Shown here piece by piece: positions 19,339 to 28,838 of a stretch of 43,859 nucleotides of DNA (position 1 is its first letter; each line of letters starts with the position of its first letter). Source of the DNA: Phytomonas francai (taxonomy: Eukaryota; Euglenozoa; Kinetoplastea; Trypanosomatida; Trypanosomatidae); the NCBI GenBank assembly GCA_001766655.1, contig MJCC01000031.1:380-44238 (forward strand), read 5' to 3'. The notes under the pieces were generated by a model. The model was not told the DNA's origin. It did not search any database and saw only the letters and a list, made by a program, of their open reading frames with translations. Made by a program: the position numbers and the translations under genes.

Positions 19339-21261
19339 TTATTTATTCCTCTTCTCCATAGCAAGGAGAGACTCATCAATGATTTCATTCACCGTCCGCG
19401 CCCCCCCGCCCCTGGCCGCGGGGTCTCTTCCGTCCTCCTCCCCCCCCTCCTTTGCCGTGAGGTATCGCGCCCCGGGCGTTAGATAGCTCGACCCCTCGCT
19501 CTCGAAGCTTCCGGTTTGGGACCTGCGACGGCCAGAGGAGTCTCCCGACCGCTCGAGATCGCGGTGGAGTTGCGGCGTCTCCAGCATCAGCCCCTCCCCC
19601 CCCTCCGTCGGACGTATCCGCTGGGCCCGTTCGAGCGGCATCCCGACGATCTCGTCCAGCCTCTCCCGCTCCTCCTCCAGCTGCCAGGCCAGGAAGGTGA
19701 GTTGCTCGCGGGTGAGGCTAATCTCCTGAGCGTTGCGCTCGTTGATCGGGATCGCGGCGTCCTGCGCGACCGCGCGGCGCGCGCGGAGCTCCTCCTGGAC
19801 CTGCTCCCACACGTTCGCCAGCTGCTCCTTCGGCAGCGGGCAGCTCAGGGCGCCCTGAGCGAGAGCCCCCCCCCCTTCCCCCCCTCCCCTCGGCAACTGC
19901 CAGGGGGCCGCCACGTCCTCCTCGGCGCGGCGGCGGAAGTAGGCCGCGGCGGACGCATCCTCGACCTCCTCGATCCGAATCGCCCGGCGGACGCTGAGGG
20001 AGGCGAAGCAGACGTCGCCCATCACGCGCACGATGCGGCGGACGGCGCGGCGGGGGTCGAAGGCGGCGATGGCGCGCGGCCCGTAGGCGGGCGGCCGCGG
20101 GACGAACCCCACCGCGCGCGCCGGGGGGTCCGAGAGGAAGGCGACGAACGGCTCCCCGCCGCGCGCGGTCGCGCCGTGGTGGAGGGCGCGGAGGTGCTGC
20201 TGCCGCAGCCAGCCCTCGATGCCGCCGGTGTCGCGTATGAAGAGCACCATGTCGTGCGTCACGCAGAGGTAGACCCCCGCGGCCCCCCCCACCACGTCGC
20301 CGCGCGCGAAGACGTAGAAGACGGCCTTGTCGAGCGCCGCAAAGGTGTGCCAGACGAGCATCGGGATGTGCGCGAAGGAGACGCCGTTGCGCGGGTCGTA
20401 GGGCGGAAGCCCGCGGTAGGGCCGCACCATCAGCTTGTCATACCCCAGCACACTCTGCAGGACGAACCAGAAGCGGCGAAACTCGAGCTCGTCGCGGCAG
20501 CGTAGGGTGATTTTCTTCACCGGATAGCCCCCGTTGGGGGGGGTGACCGGGGATTTGAGCGTCTTGACCGTCGACGGCTCCGAGGCCGCGGCGGAACCTC
20601 GCGCGCGCTGCACCTCCCGCTCCATCTCATCGAATTGATCGCGTATCGCCTCGAATAGCTCGATCAGGTAGTCCGGATCCTTAATCAGCACCTCGCTATC
20701 GGCGGCGTAGAGGGTGTCGAGGGACGTGAGCCCGGCGGAAGGGCAAAGAAGAGGTCCAACAGGGGGAACCTCATCCTTCAGCAGTCGCCGCGCCTCACCA
20801 GTGATTTTGATTTGAAAAAAATCATTCTCCTCATGTGCGGGGTCGTGAATATCAAAGTGGTGCACGGTCGCGACGGGAACAATGCCAACGACTTTCATCT
20901 TGTGCACCCAGTGCGCTTTATGCCACGAGGAAAGCGAGCAAACTGCTGCCTCGGATCCTTCAGCTTCCCACGTCTGTCCTTCCACCGCCACGCCCCTTTG
21001 TGAGTTTACCACCTCCGATGCAGCAGCTAACGTCTGCGCATTACTGCTCCTATTTTTAGTGTTGGTGTTGCTATTTTCTGAAGGTATCCTCGAAGCGCTT
21101 TCACAGGGGTTAACATGCTGAGGTGGTGGACTAGGAGCGGCGGAGGACCGGATAGGTGCGGTATAATAAAGATAACGACGTCTGGTATCAAAGGCAACCT
21201 CTCGCAAATGCCATTCCCCCCAAAACGATCTATTTTTCTTCTCGGCGTATGTGTAGAACAT
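19339..21261 (-). CDS. PH-like family protein A
   Basis: A 640-residue protein, clear paralogue of the product of 22181-24451. Shared blocks in order: N-terminal YTYAEK followed by W-x-x-R-x-x-A-F-D and RRRYLYY; a beta-like block with QSVLGYDKL and VRPYRGLPPYDPRNG near residues 262-290; VWHTFAALDKAVFY; GVYLCVTHDMVLFIRDTGG near 340; SCPLPKEQLANVW near 478; a coiled-coil-prone stretch with EEERERLDEIVGMP; and PGARYLT near the C-terminus. The first 130 residues and the middle block look like PH-type domains, so membrane or cytoskeleton association is plausible but unproven. No enzyme motif is visible. ATG at 21259-21261, UAA stop. Very GC-rich third positions. I regard it as a conserved kinetoplastid hypothetical protein without a name. 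Confidence 0.88.
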   Translation of the reverse strand: MFYTYAEKKNRSFWGEWHLREVAFDTRRRYLYYTAPIRSSAAPSPPPQHVNPCESASRIPSENSNTNTKNRSSNAQTLAAASEVVNSQRGVAVEGQTWEAEGSEAAVCSLSSWHKAHWVHKMKVVGIVPVATVHHFDIHDPAHEENDFFQIKITGEARRLLKDEVPPVGPLLCPSAGLTSLDTLYAADSEVLIKDPDYLIELFEAIRDQFDEMEREVQRARGSAAASEPSTVKTLKSPVTPPNGGYPVKKITLRCRDELEFRRFWFVLQSVLGYDKLMVRPYRGLPPYDPRNGVSFAHIPMLVWHTFAALDKAVFYVFARGDVVGGAAGVYLCVTHDMVLFIRDTGGIEGWLRQQHLRALHHGATARGGEPFVAFLSDPPARAVGFVPRPPAYGPRAIAAFDPRRAVRRIVRVMGDVCFASLSVRRAIRIEEVEDASAAAYFRRRAEEDVAAPWQLPRGGGEGGGALAQGALSCPLPKEQLANVWEQVQEELRARRAVAQDAAIPINERNAQEISLTREQLTFLAWQLEEERERLDEIVGMPLERAQRIRPTEGGEGLMLETPQLHRDLERSGDSSGRRRSQTGSFESEGSSYLTPGARYLTAKEGGEEDGRDPAARGGGARTVNEIIDESLLAMEKRNK

Positions 21262-22180
21262 TATGGCTAGTTGTTGTTGTTGTTTTTAAAAAGGGGAAGA
21301 GGTTTATGACAATGTATAGGTGAGGCTAAGGGCATCTGGGACGCAAAAAAGACGATGAGCACACGGCATACCTAATAGAAATATATTTTAAAAAAAGACG
21401 CTTCGAATAAGTAAAAAAAAACGCACTCTCAGGCTTCTAATGCACTCTTTCTTATTTCCTCACATCTTCCAAATCCACGCATATTGGTTTAAAAATGTCA
21501 GCACACATATGAGCCACGCAAGATTGTTTAATAGTTAGAAATAGCGCACCACCGCACCAAAAGTTTCTTTTTCCCATGCTATACCTTAAACGGTGCTTGT
21601 TTTTATATTTAAAACATTTACAAACATAAAGCTTTCTTTAAAAGTACACAGCTCACTGGACTTTTTCCTACTTTTGGATAACAAGAGTCTATCGTTTTAA
21701 CGCTGTCCCGGTAATGGAAATCGGGACAAGGGATGCCTGCTGAAAAATACCACGCTCACCTCACCCCTCAGCTCAAAAGTATTACAGATTTTCTTCAGTA
21801 ATTCAGGGAAAAAAGGAAAGGAAAAAATAGAAATAATCCTAATTCATTGATGAAAAGTAGCATCAAATGTATCGCTCTATAGAAAGAGAGATTCGGCGTA
21901 GAGAAACCCAAGATCGGAGAAAACGCTACATTTTACATCGGGTATCTAAAGCAAGAAATTTTGTAGAGTGGGAAAAAATTCACCCTGGAACTGGTAAGTA
22001 AAAACATGGTCAGCGCCACCGACAACACGACGTCGGTGCATCTACAAAGAAAAAAAAAAACCATCTCCCTGGAGGGAAAAAAAAAGAAGAGGAGGAGAGG
22101 GGGAGGAAGGGGAAGCGCACCCCCTTCTTCTTTTGGGGAGGGAACAAACGATTCCATCCAAGATCCCCCCTCTCCCCCCC
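21262..22180. other. Spacer between PH-like genes A and B
   Basis: AT-rich, with A runs and C-rich tracts (22165-22180) touching the stop codon of the next gene. A minus-strand frame to 21933 is the shadow of that gene's end plus homopolymers. Nothing else was recognised. Confidence 0.6.
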
Positions 22181-24451
22181 TCACGTTTCGATGCTGTAGG
22201 ACTCGTGGGCCTTGCCGGGCTTCGGCGTGGTGCCCCCTGTGCCGCGCCGCTTCCCGTGCGCCCGACACGCAGCGGCGTTGCCGCGCCTGTCCGTGGGGGC
22301 CTGCCCCTGCGCCTGTGTCAGCTGCTGCGCCTGCGCTTGCGTGAGCTGCTGCGCGCCGCCCCCCCCCATCGCCCGCATCGCGTCCATGCTGCAGGACATG
22401 AGCTGGTCGACGGTGAGCTCCGGGCACAGGACGGCCGGGACGGCGCCGGCGGCCATCGGCGTCTGGCTGAGCAGGATCGCGTGGCGGTCGACGACGAGCT
22501 CGCCCGGGGGGGGGGCGGTGCCGTTGGCCACCTCCTCCGACGTGATGTAGCGCGCGCCGGGGACGCCGTAGAGGAGGCTCCGCGCGAGCTCACCCGGGAG
22601 CGACGCGCTGCGCAGACTCCGCGGGCTGCTCCTGCGCCCGTCCTCGTCCTCGCTGTCATCGGCGGCGCGCGCGGGTGCGGGCGGGCCGAGGGGGGGGAGG
22701 TGCGGGGCCGCGGCTGGACGCGGCGGGCCTCGTGGTAGGGGATCCCGACAACGTCGTGCGCGGCCCCGCGCTCGCGCTCGAGCCGNCGTCCTCGTCCTCG
22801 CTGTCATCGGCGGCGCGCGCGAGGGCGCGGGCGCGGACGGGGGGGAGGTGCGGGGCCGCGGCTGGACGCGGCGGGCCTCGTGGTAGGGGATCCCGACAAC
22901 GTCGTGCGCGGCCCCGCGCTCGCGCTCGAGCCGCCGCGCGAGGGCGTTGACCTGGTCCGGGGTGAGCGCGGTGTCGTTCGGGTTGTTGCCGTAGATCGGG
23001 ATCGCGGACTGGCTGACGACGTTGTGGTCGCGCGAGGCGTAGATCGACTGGACATCGCGCCAGACGTTCGCGAGCTGCTCCTTCGGCATCGGGCAACTGA
23101 GGGCGCTCGCGGAGCCGGGCTCGGGGTCGAACCGCATCCGCCGCCCCGACGTCGCCTCGTGGTGCTCGATGTGCACGTAGACGGAGTTCGCGAACGACTC
23201 CTTGATGTCGATCACACGGCGGATCTCGAGCGAGGAGAAGCACATCTCGCGCACGACATGGCAGACCCGGAGCACCTCCAGCGCGGGGTTGAAGCGGCGG
23301 ATCGCCAGCGCGCCGTAGACGGGGGCCTGCGGGATGAACACGATGTCGATCCCGCCCGGGTCCGAGATAAACGCGAAAAAGGGCGGCCGCGAGACGGTGT
23401 TGTAGTGAAACTCCCGCACGTCCTGCATCTTCAACCACCGCGGGATGTTCCCGGTATCGCGGAAGATCAAGATGGTGTCGTGCGTGATGCAGATGTAGGC
23501 GCCACGGAGGAAGAGCGTCGGCTGCCCGTCCAGCATCCGCCCGACAAGGTCGCCGCGGAGGAGTGTGTAGATCACAGCCTTGTCGAGCGACTTAAACGTA
23601 TGCCAAACGCACATCGGGATCTGCGCGAAGATGATCCCGTTCCGAGGGTCGAATGGCGGCAACCCACGGTAGGGCCGCACTATCAGCTTATCATACCCCA
23701 GCACGCTCTGCACGACATAGCAGAACCGCCGGTATTCGTACTCGTCGCGCATGCGCAGGACAAGGCTTGTGTGGTTGCCTTTGAAGAAGGGCTCGCCCTT
23801 CGCGCGCGGGGACTGGATGGTCTGGATATGCGCAAAGCGCGGGTTGGGGGTCTGACCGGTCTGGAGCTGAAGCCGCTCCCGCTCGAGCCGCATGTTCGTG
23901 AACTGGTCCCGCAGGCTCTCGTAGAGCTCGCGTAAAAAGAAAGGATCACTGATGAATTCCTCGTTCGACATTTGACAACGCTCGGGCATGCCGGCGAGGC
24001 TCGCGGAGGGGCAGAGCAGGGGCCAGGGCGCGGGGGCCTCGCCGGGCTGCAGGTGCCGCACCTCGCCCTGGATCTCGACCTGGAAGAGGTCGTTCTCTTT
24101 GAGGTGGACGTCGTCAAGGTAAAACTCGTGCTCCTTCCCGATCTGGACGATGAAGTCGACCTTAATTTTCTTTCGCCAGCGGATCCCTTCGCAGAGGTTG
24201 GTGTGAGAGGGGGGCTCAGCGGGCGGCGGCGGCGGTGAGCCCCGGCGCGTGTTGTTGGGCGAGGCGGACGCTGACGCTGACGTCGGGGAGGCCTCAGAGG
24301 GGCCCACGCCGTTGGACTGCGCGATCTGGTTTTCCCGCAACGTGCCCGTCGAGTAGTATAAATAGCGCCGCATGGAGTCAAAGGCGATCTGGCGCATCTG
24401 CCAGCCATCGAAGAGCACGTTGCCCTGCTTCTCTGCGTATGTGTAGTACAT
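22181..24451 (-). CDS. PH-like family protein B (C-terminal part disturbed by an assembly duplication)
   Basis: Paralogue of the protein at 19339-21261, with the same order of blocks: YTYAEK and RRYLYY at the N-terminus; QSVLGYDKL and VRPYRGLPPFDPRNG near residue 247; VWHTFKSLDKAV; GAYICITHDTILIFRDTG; SCPMPKEQLANVW near 455; a basic/acidic helix; PGARYITSEEV; and a Gln-rich tail with LTQAQ repeats. As written it is 756 codons, but residues roughly 505-600 come from a 148-bp duplication around the N at 22786 and are out of the original frame in part, so the true protein is about 50 residues shorter. The upstream frame and the downstream frame both match the paralogue, so a one-base error must also hide here. 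The first stop is UGA next to G runs, so the extreme C-terminus is uncertain. Function unknown. Confidence 0.85.
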   Translation of the reverse strand: MYYTYAEKQGNVLFDGWQMRQIAFDSMRRYLYYSTGTLRENQIAQSNGVGPSEASPTSASASASPNNTRRGSPPPPPAEPPSHTNLCEGIRWRKKIKVDFIVQIGKEHEFYLDDVHLKENDLFQVEIQGEVRHLQPGEAPAPWPLLCPSASLAGMPERCQMSNEEFISDPFFLRELYESLRDQFTNMRLERERLQLQTGQTPNPRFAHIQTIQSPRAKGEPFFKGNHTSLVLRMRDEYEYRRFCYVVQSVLGYDKLIVRPYRGLPPFDPRNGIIFAQIPMCVWHTFKSLDKAVIYTLLRGDLVGRMLDGQPTLFLRGAYICITHDTILIFRDTGNIPRWLKMQDVREFHYNTVSRPPFFAFISDPGGIDIVFIPQAPVYGALAIRRFNPALEVLRVCHVVREMCFSSLEIRRVIDIKESFANSVYVHIEHHEATSGRRMRFDPEPGSASALSCPMPKEQLANVWRDVQSIYASRDHNVVSQSAIPIYGNNPNDTALTPDQVNALARRLERERGAAHDVVGIPYHEARRVQPRPRTSPPSAPAPSRAPPMTARTRTXARARARGRARRCRDPLPRGPPRPAAAPHLPPLGPPAPARAADDSEDEDGRRSSPRSLRSASLPGELARSLLYGVPGARYITSEEVANGTAPPPGELVVDRHAILLSQTPMAAGAVPAVLCPELTVDQLMSCSMDAMRAMGGGGAQQLTQAQAQQLTQAQGQAPTDRRGNAAACRAHGKRRGTGGTTPKPGKAHESYSIET
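22639..22933. repeat. 148-bp imperfect direct duplication joined at a single N
   Basis: 22639-22785 and 22787-22933 are nearly identical, offset 148 throughout, differing mainly in a G/C-rich stretch (22671-22692 versus 22819-22840). The lone N at 22786 sits exactly at the junction. This looks like two contig ends that overlap but were placed side by side. Confidence 0.9.
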
Positions 24452-24492
24452 GTTTAGACCCTTTTTTGAACCTACCTTATTGATTGCTTCGT

Positions 24493-24499
24493 CTAAAAA
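24493..24499 (-). promoter_or_regulatory. Trans-splice acceptor of PH-like gene B
   Basis: Minus-strand TTTTTTAG with AG at 24493-24494, 42 nt before the ATG at 24451. Inferred. Confidence 0.4.
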
Positions 24500-25969
24500 A
24501 GAATCTCTTACTTTTTCAGTGAGATATTGTATATATATATATATATGTATATGTACAAGTATTTGCCACAGCGGCTAGTTGTGACTTTACTAATACAAAG
24601 GAACAACAAACTTGTTTTGTATCCCCTTTTTTTTCGTAAGAGGATAAACACATATAATTTTTTTTTGTACAAAACGTTACTAAAAATGACGTCACTCTGC
24701 GTCCGAACCTTAGAATTGGGGAAGAAGTCAAATAATGTTAATATCTGAAATCGCATTTCTAGAGGCATTTAAATCGCCGTTTTAAATGCTAGCATCGATG
24801 CAGTCATTAAATCAACTAGTTTTGAACGCAGGATCACCCCTTTTTGCTCGTATACTTTTGATTAAATGGTAAAAGATTGAATTTAAAACGTTAGGTTGAT
24901 ATAAAAGAAACACGCTATGTATCTTTGGCATGCAGATGTAATTCACAGACGCAATAAAAAAATAATAAAAACAACCTGGGAGAGCGGTTTTGTAGTCAAC
25001 GTCAGTGCCTTTTCTGAACATTACGCCACCCCCATTTCTCTCCCCCTTCGGTTACCATGTATGTGCTTGTGATGGGCATTTTCTCCATTAAGATTTTAAA
25101 AAATAAAATCTTCCAGAAGGCGAATGAAAGGTGCAAAGAATAAACTACCGTAAATATTGCAACCAACCAAAGAGCAATGAGACCGTTTTACAGAGACGTT
25201 TGAGACTAACTCGAATATAACGTCATATTGATGAGAGGAATTTGAGCGGCTCCATTGCTATTGTTTATCCTGGTGCTTTGCACACACATTCCGCTTGCAG
25301 TACAGTTTCGTTTTTTACTGTCCACCATCATGTTATTTTCACATCAACACGCGGCCTTCCCGATGGTTCTAATTTACCATGGCAACACAGCGCTGGCTAA
25401 TTCTATGCAGAATATCCTTTCAAGAATCCCAGGTGTGAGCTTTTTGACGAAAAATGCTTTACGGCAACAGATGATCGCTCTTTATTCCCCTTGGAAGGGA
25501 CTTAAGAAGAGCAAAAAAATAGAGCTATACTTTTTACCCTTCATCTACCAATTATAAAAAATGGGTGTCCCTCTCCCCCCCCCCCCCAAAAAAAAGGAAA
25601 AAATCCCACAAATTAACAGAAGATATGACATACCATCCTTTTTTAGGCTGACGATTATTTACTGTGGCCGTCAGTTGCAGCAGACAGAAAACAAAAATAG
25701 TTTCTGTTTACACTTTGATACTCTATCAAATTTTTAAAGGTACAGAATATCAGGGAAATGGGAAAAGTTGTGCCCTTGCTCAAAAAAATTTTAATGGGTT
25801 TAAAAATTCCCAACTGGAAGTAAATGTCTAAACGGAGCTATACATAAAAAAAAAATAACAGAGGAAGAACACCTCATAGACTTTGAGATATAATTTCAGC
25901 AACGGATTTCACCACTCCTCCAAAAAGGGGATAGGAGGAAATAAGCAGCATGAGAACGTCTTGCATTTT
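24500..25969. other. AT-rich spacer with AT repeat and C13A8 run
   Basis: About 1.5 kb. It holds an (AT)n at about 24530-24546 and C13A8 at 25575-25595. A minus-strand ATG frame of 69 codons (24812-25021) and a plus-strand frame of 100 codons without ATG (25255-25557) have no recognisable features. No gene is called. Confidence 0.55.
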
Positions 25970-28420
25970 TTACATAATTGAACATAAGTTAAATTCAAGA
26001 TTTCGCTTACGATTCTCAAGTTTTTTGATCGTTTCGTCGTGGGTATTCTGTCTTTGTATGGTACGTTTCGACCGCTTTAAAATGCGTGTGTAGGCGGATT
26101 CAAAAGGCACCTGCTGGATTTGCAGACGAATTTTGCCCTCAAAAAGGGGGCTTCCACTTCTGAGAGGGAGGTCAATTTCTATAATATCTTCAACTGTAGA
26201 CTGCAAAAGTGCTGGCAAAAGAAGAAAATCCAAATCACCGTAGCCGACGGCCGCGTGCTCGTATAATAAAACGCGAATAGAATCGTACTTATGAACGAGA
26301 AACACCGCAGGCTCGCAGTTCTTATCCCAGAAAAGCTTTTCCGGGTTTCCTAGAAATGAGGATTTATACACCCCATTAAAAGAATTCAAGCCCTCGCTGA
26401 GAACCCAGGTTTCAAGATGGCAGCGAAAGCGATCCGGCATGCGCGGCGTGAGCAAAAGGACCTCCAAAAAACGCACCTCCACAGCAAACCTTACGTTCAA
26501 TTGTTCCTGATTCTGCAGGAGCTGCCAGGCCGACGAGCAGTCCTCAAACACCGGAGCAGCCCTCCCGCCGGCAAGATCCACCATATCATGATCCCACTCA
26601 ACAAAAGGATTGAACAGATCACCATTATTGGGATTTACTTCGTGTGGTGGTTCATTCTGCGGGGTTTGCGTTGCATCCAGAGCAAACCCTTCCCCTCGAC
26701 GTAAAGGTAGGTTCCGGGGGATGCTCGATGCGCGGCCGCTTTTCTCGAAAAAATGCGCTGTCCACCGCAGGAAGGGGATGATTTCACCAAAAGAATTGCA
26801 TGGATCCACCGGAATCGGCTGATGAATTGCGATGTAGGTAAAAACAGGAAACATATTAGGATTCTCAGCATCGACAGTAATGCCGCTGTTATCCTTATCG
26901 GCATGGTTTTCTTTCCTCGGAGTCCCGTCAGGGGGTTCTGACAGAACCGTTTTTCGCGATACACTGCCTGTTTTCACAAGCAATCCAAGCAACAATGTAC
27001 GTGGAGGTTGCTTTTCTACATCATTGACATCACTTTTTTTATCATGATAGCCTTTATTGCCGTTGTTTGCTTTGTTAAGATTCCAGCGGTCGACTTCAAA
27101 AGAGTTCGGCTGGCGCCAGGTACGATTCTGAATCCGCAGATACGCATTGGGGACATCAAAAATCGTCTCCAACCCTCGTTTACCACGACAGCTTCGCACG
27201 TAGCTCGCCCCAATGAAGATGGTTTGCACGTTGCAAGGCACGAGAGGGACTTGAAGATCTATAAATTCCTCATCCCCGGCGGTATCGTTTCCACTTAACG
27301 CGTCTCCGGAATGGCGAGCGAGATTCGCCACTAAGGAATGCAGCTTTCCCTGCTTTGGATAGACATGGTCGACGTAGTGGTGGATTTCGTCAAACATCAC
27401 GAGAAAGGCATCTAGATCGTGCTCGCCCTCCCAGCCCACGCCAAAACGCACATTCAAAAGAGGTTCGCTTAAAAGCTGGTGATTGTTCTTCCCTAAGGCG
27501 TAATTCGGGTGTTTCTGCAGTGCATCTAAACGGGAGTTTTTCGGAATATTCATGACATCTTGCATAAGAGGGAGCATGTCGACATAGGTATAGCCAAAGG
27601 TATGGATATTGAGTTCACGAAAATCCCAGCAATTAGAAAGAATCTCCGGCGCTAGGGGCGCCGCCTCGTCTTTATCGTTAATGAACTCCGGTGGTACGCG
27701 AAGAAACATCGCCACGAGGTTTGCCGTTGTCCTCCTAGAAGTGTTATCTAATTCGATAACGCCAACCCTCTTTCCGGTCGTTTCGTTCGTAATAATGAGC
27801 CTTGTATGCCGCAAATGACTCATATCCACTCCATTATAGCTGCTAACGGTGATAAAAATAACCCCTGCCTCTTTTGGAATCTTATCGAGAACAAACGTCA
27901 GCACCTCGTCAGGAAGCTCTCGCTTTACGGTGTAATGAACTAAGTTACCGTCCTCGTTAAAGGCCTCGCCACCTTGCACGTTCAAATGATCGATCTCTTC
28001 CTGTATATCATGCAATTCTTCTTCCGCGTATAATCGACTAAACAAATTCTCCATCGTGAGAGCAGCATTACGTTTGCCAGCGTGGTACCCGAAGAGTCCT
28101 TTACGGCGTTTTCTAGAAAGTTTGTCCACAGATATTCGATTCTCCTCCTCGCCGCCAATCCGACTATCTCCGCTAAGAAACATATATGGCAATAGATTGG
28201 GATTCACTTTATGCGTTTCGCTTAATTCTTTTTCATTGGTAGCCTCCGGGAAGAGGTGGTTGAAGAAGACGACGTCGAGGAATTGTCCTTCTCGTGAAAA
28301 GCAAACCGCGCTGAGATCGAGATCCACCGGGGCGGCGCCTACAAAGTCCCAGCAGAGGCCCACCGACAAAATAATCGAACTGGGCAACTGAAAGACCTTT
28401 TGGCGAAAATCCAAGAGCAT
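25970..28420 (-). CDS. Double TerD-domain protein with C-terminal C2-like domain
   Basis: An 816-residue protein. Residues about 15-290 form a TerD-type domain: LCWDFVGAAPVDLDLSAVCF and VVFFNHLFP at its start, PDEVLTFVLDKIPKEAGVIFITVSSYNG in the core, FGYTYVDMLPLM at its end, with a basic low-complexity insertion at 100-150. Residues about 320-555 form a second copy (VGWEGEHDLDAFLVMFD, VPLVPCNVQTIFIGASY, then FTYIAIHQPIP). Residues about 641-775 look like a C2 domain (AVEVRFLEVLLL through SIRVLLYEHAAVGYGDLDFLLLPALL) that lacks the usual cluster of calcium-binding Asp. A basic coiled tail follows. TerD domains bind Ca2+ in bacterial stress and tellurite systems; here the Asp-rich metal loops are only partly kept. 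A membrane-linked scaffold is a reasonable guess. ATG at 28418-28420, UAA stop. Codon use is close to neutral, unlike the GC-rich RPB1 end next to it. Confidence 0.82.
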   Translation of the reverse strand: MLLDFRQKVFQLPSSIILSVGLCWDFVGAAPVDLDLSAVCFSREGQFLDVVFFNHLFPEATNEKELSETHKVNPNLLPYMFLSGDSRIGGEEENRISVDKLSRKRRKGLFGYHAGKRNAALTMENLFSRLYAEEELHDIQEEIDHLNVQGGEAFNEDGNLVHYTVKRELPDEVLTFVLDKIPKEAGVIFITVSSYNGVDMSHLRHTRLIITNETTGKRVGVIELDNTSRRTTANLVAMFLRVPPEFINDKDEAAPLAPEILSNCWDFRELNIHTFGYTYVDMLPLMQDVMNIPKNSRLDALQKHPNYALGKNNHQLLSEPLLNVRFGVGWEGEHDLDAFLVMFDEIHHYVDHVYPKQGKLHSLVANLARHSGDALSGNDTAGDEEFIDLQVPLVPCNVQTIFIGASYVRSCRGKRGLETIFDVPNAYLRIQNRTWRQPNSFEVDRWNLNKANNGNKGYHDKKSDVNDVEKQPPRTLLLGLLVKTGSVSRKTVLSEPPDGTPRKENHADKDNSGITVDAENPNMFPVFTYIAIHQPIPVDPCNSFGEIIPFLRWTAHFFEKSGRASSIPRNLPLRRGEGFALDATQTPQNEPPHEVNPNNGDLFNPFVEWDHDMVDLAGGRAAPVFEDCSSAWQLLQNQEQLNVRFAVEVRFLEVLLLTPRMPDRFRCHLETWVLSEGLNSFNGVYKSSFLGNPEKLFWDKNCEPAVFLVHKYDSIRVLLYEHAAVGYGDLDFLLLPALLQSTVEDIIEIDLPLRSGSPLFEGKIRLQIQQVPFESAYTRILKRSKRTIQRQNTHDETIKKLENRKRNLEFNLCSIM

Positions 28421-28568
28421 GGCTCAGAACTATCTACCCACCTATCTAGCTATATACCCATACATACATAAAAGAGAGGAAGGAAACGTGTAGAAGTCGC
28501 AAGCACGGCGGATGGCTCAACACCCTAATTTTATTGTTACAGACTCGAAAAAGAAAAAGGGGGGGGGG
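28421..28568. other. Downstream flank of RPB1 with G10 at the gap edge
   Basis: Short AT-rich flank ending in A runs and G10 (28559-28568) right at the gap. The open frame through here is only an extension across Ns, not the RPB1 C-terminus. Confidence 0.6.
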
Positions 28569-28838
28569 NNNNNNNNNNNNNNNNNNNNNNNNNNNNNNNN
28601 NNNNNNNNNNNNNNNNNNNNNNNNNNNNNNNNNNNNNNNNNNNNNNNNNNNNNNNNNNNNNNNNNNNNNNNNNNNNNNNNNNNNNNNNNNNNNNNNNNNN
28701 NNNNNNNNNNNNNNNNNNNNNNNNNNNNNNNNNNNNNNNNNNNNNNNNNNNNNNNNNNNNNNNNNNNNNNNNNNNNNNNNNNNNNNNNNNNNNNNNNNNN
28801 NNNNNNNNNNNNNNNNNNNNNNNNNNNNNNNNNNNNNN
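28569..28838. other. Assembly gap (270 N)
   Basis: Run of 270 Ns. It removes the stop codon and the last part of the RPB1 C-terminal region. Confidence 1.

Noticed and set aside
22212..23935. Long plus-strand open frames opposite the GC-rich genes (for example 22880-23935, 29000-30869, 36673-38370)
   Set aside because: They are antisense shadows caused by high GC at third positions; their products are Arg/Ala/Gly-rich without domains.
28446..28568. Apparent C-terminal 40 residues of RPB1 beyond the gap
   Set aside because: The frame is joined only through Ns and reads into AT-rich flank; the real stop is likely inside the gap.
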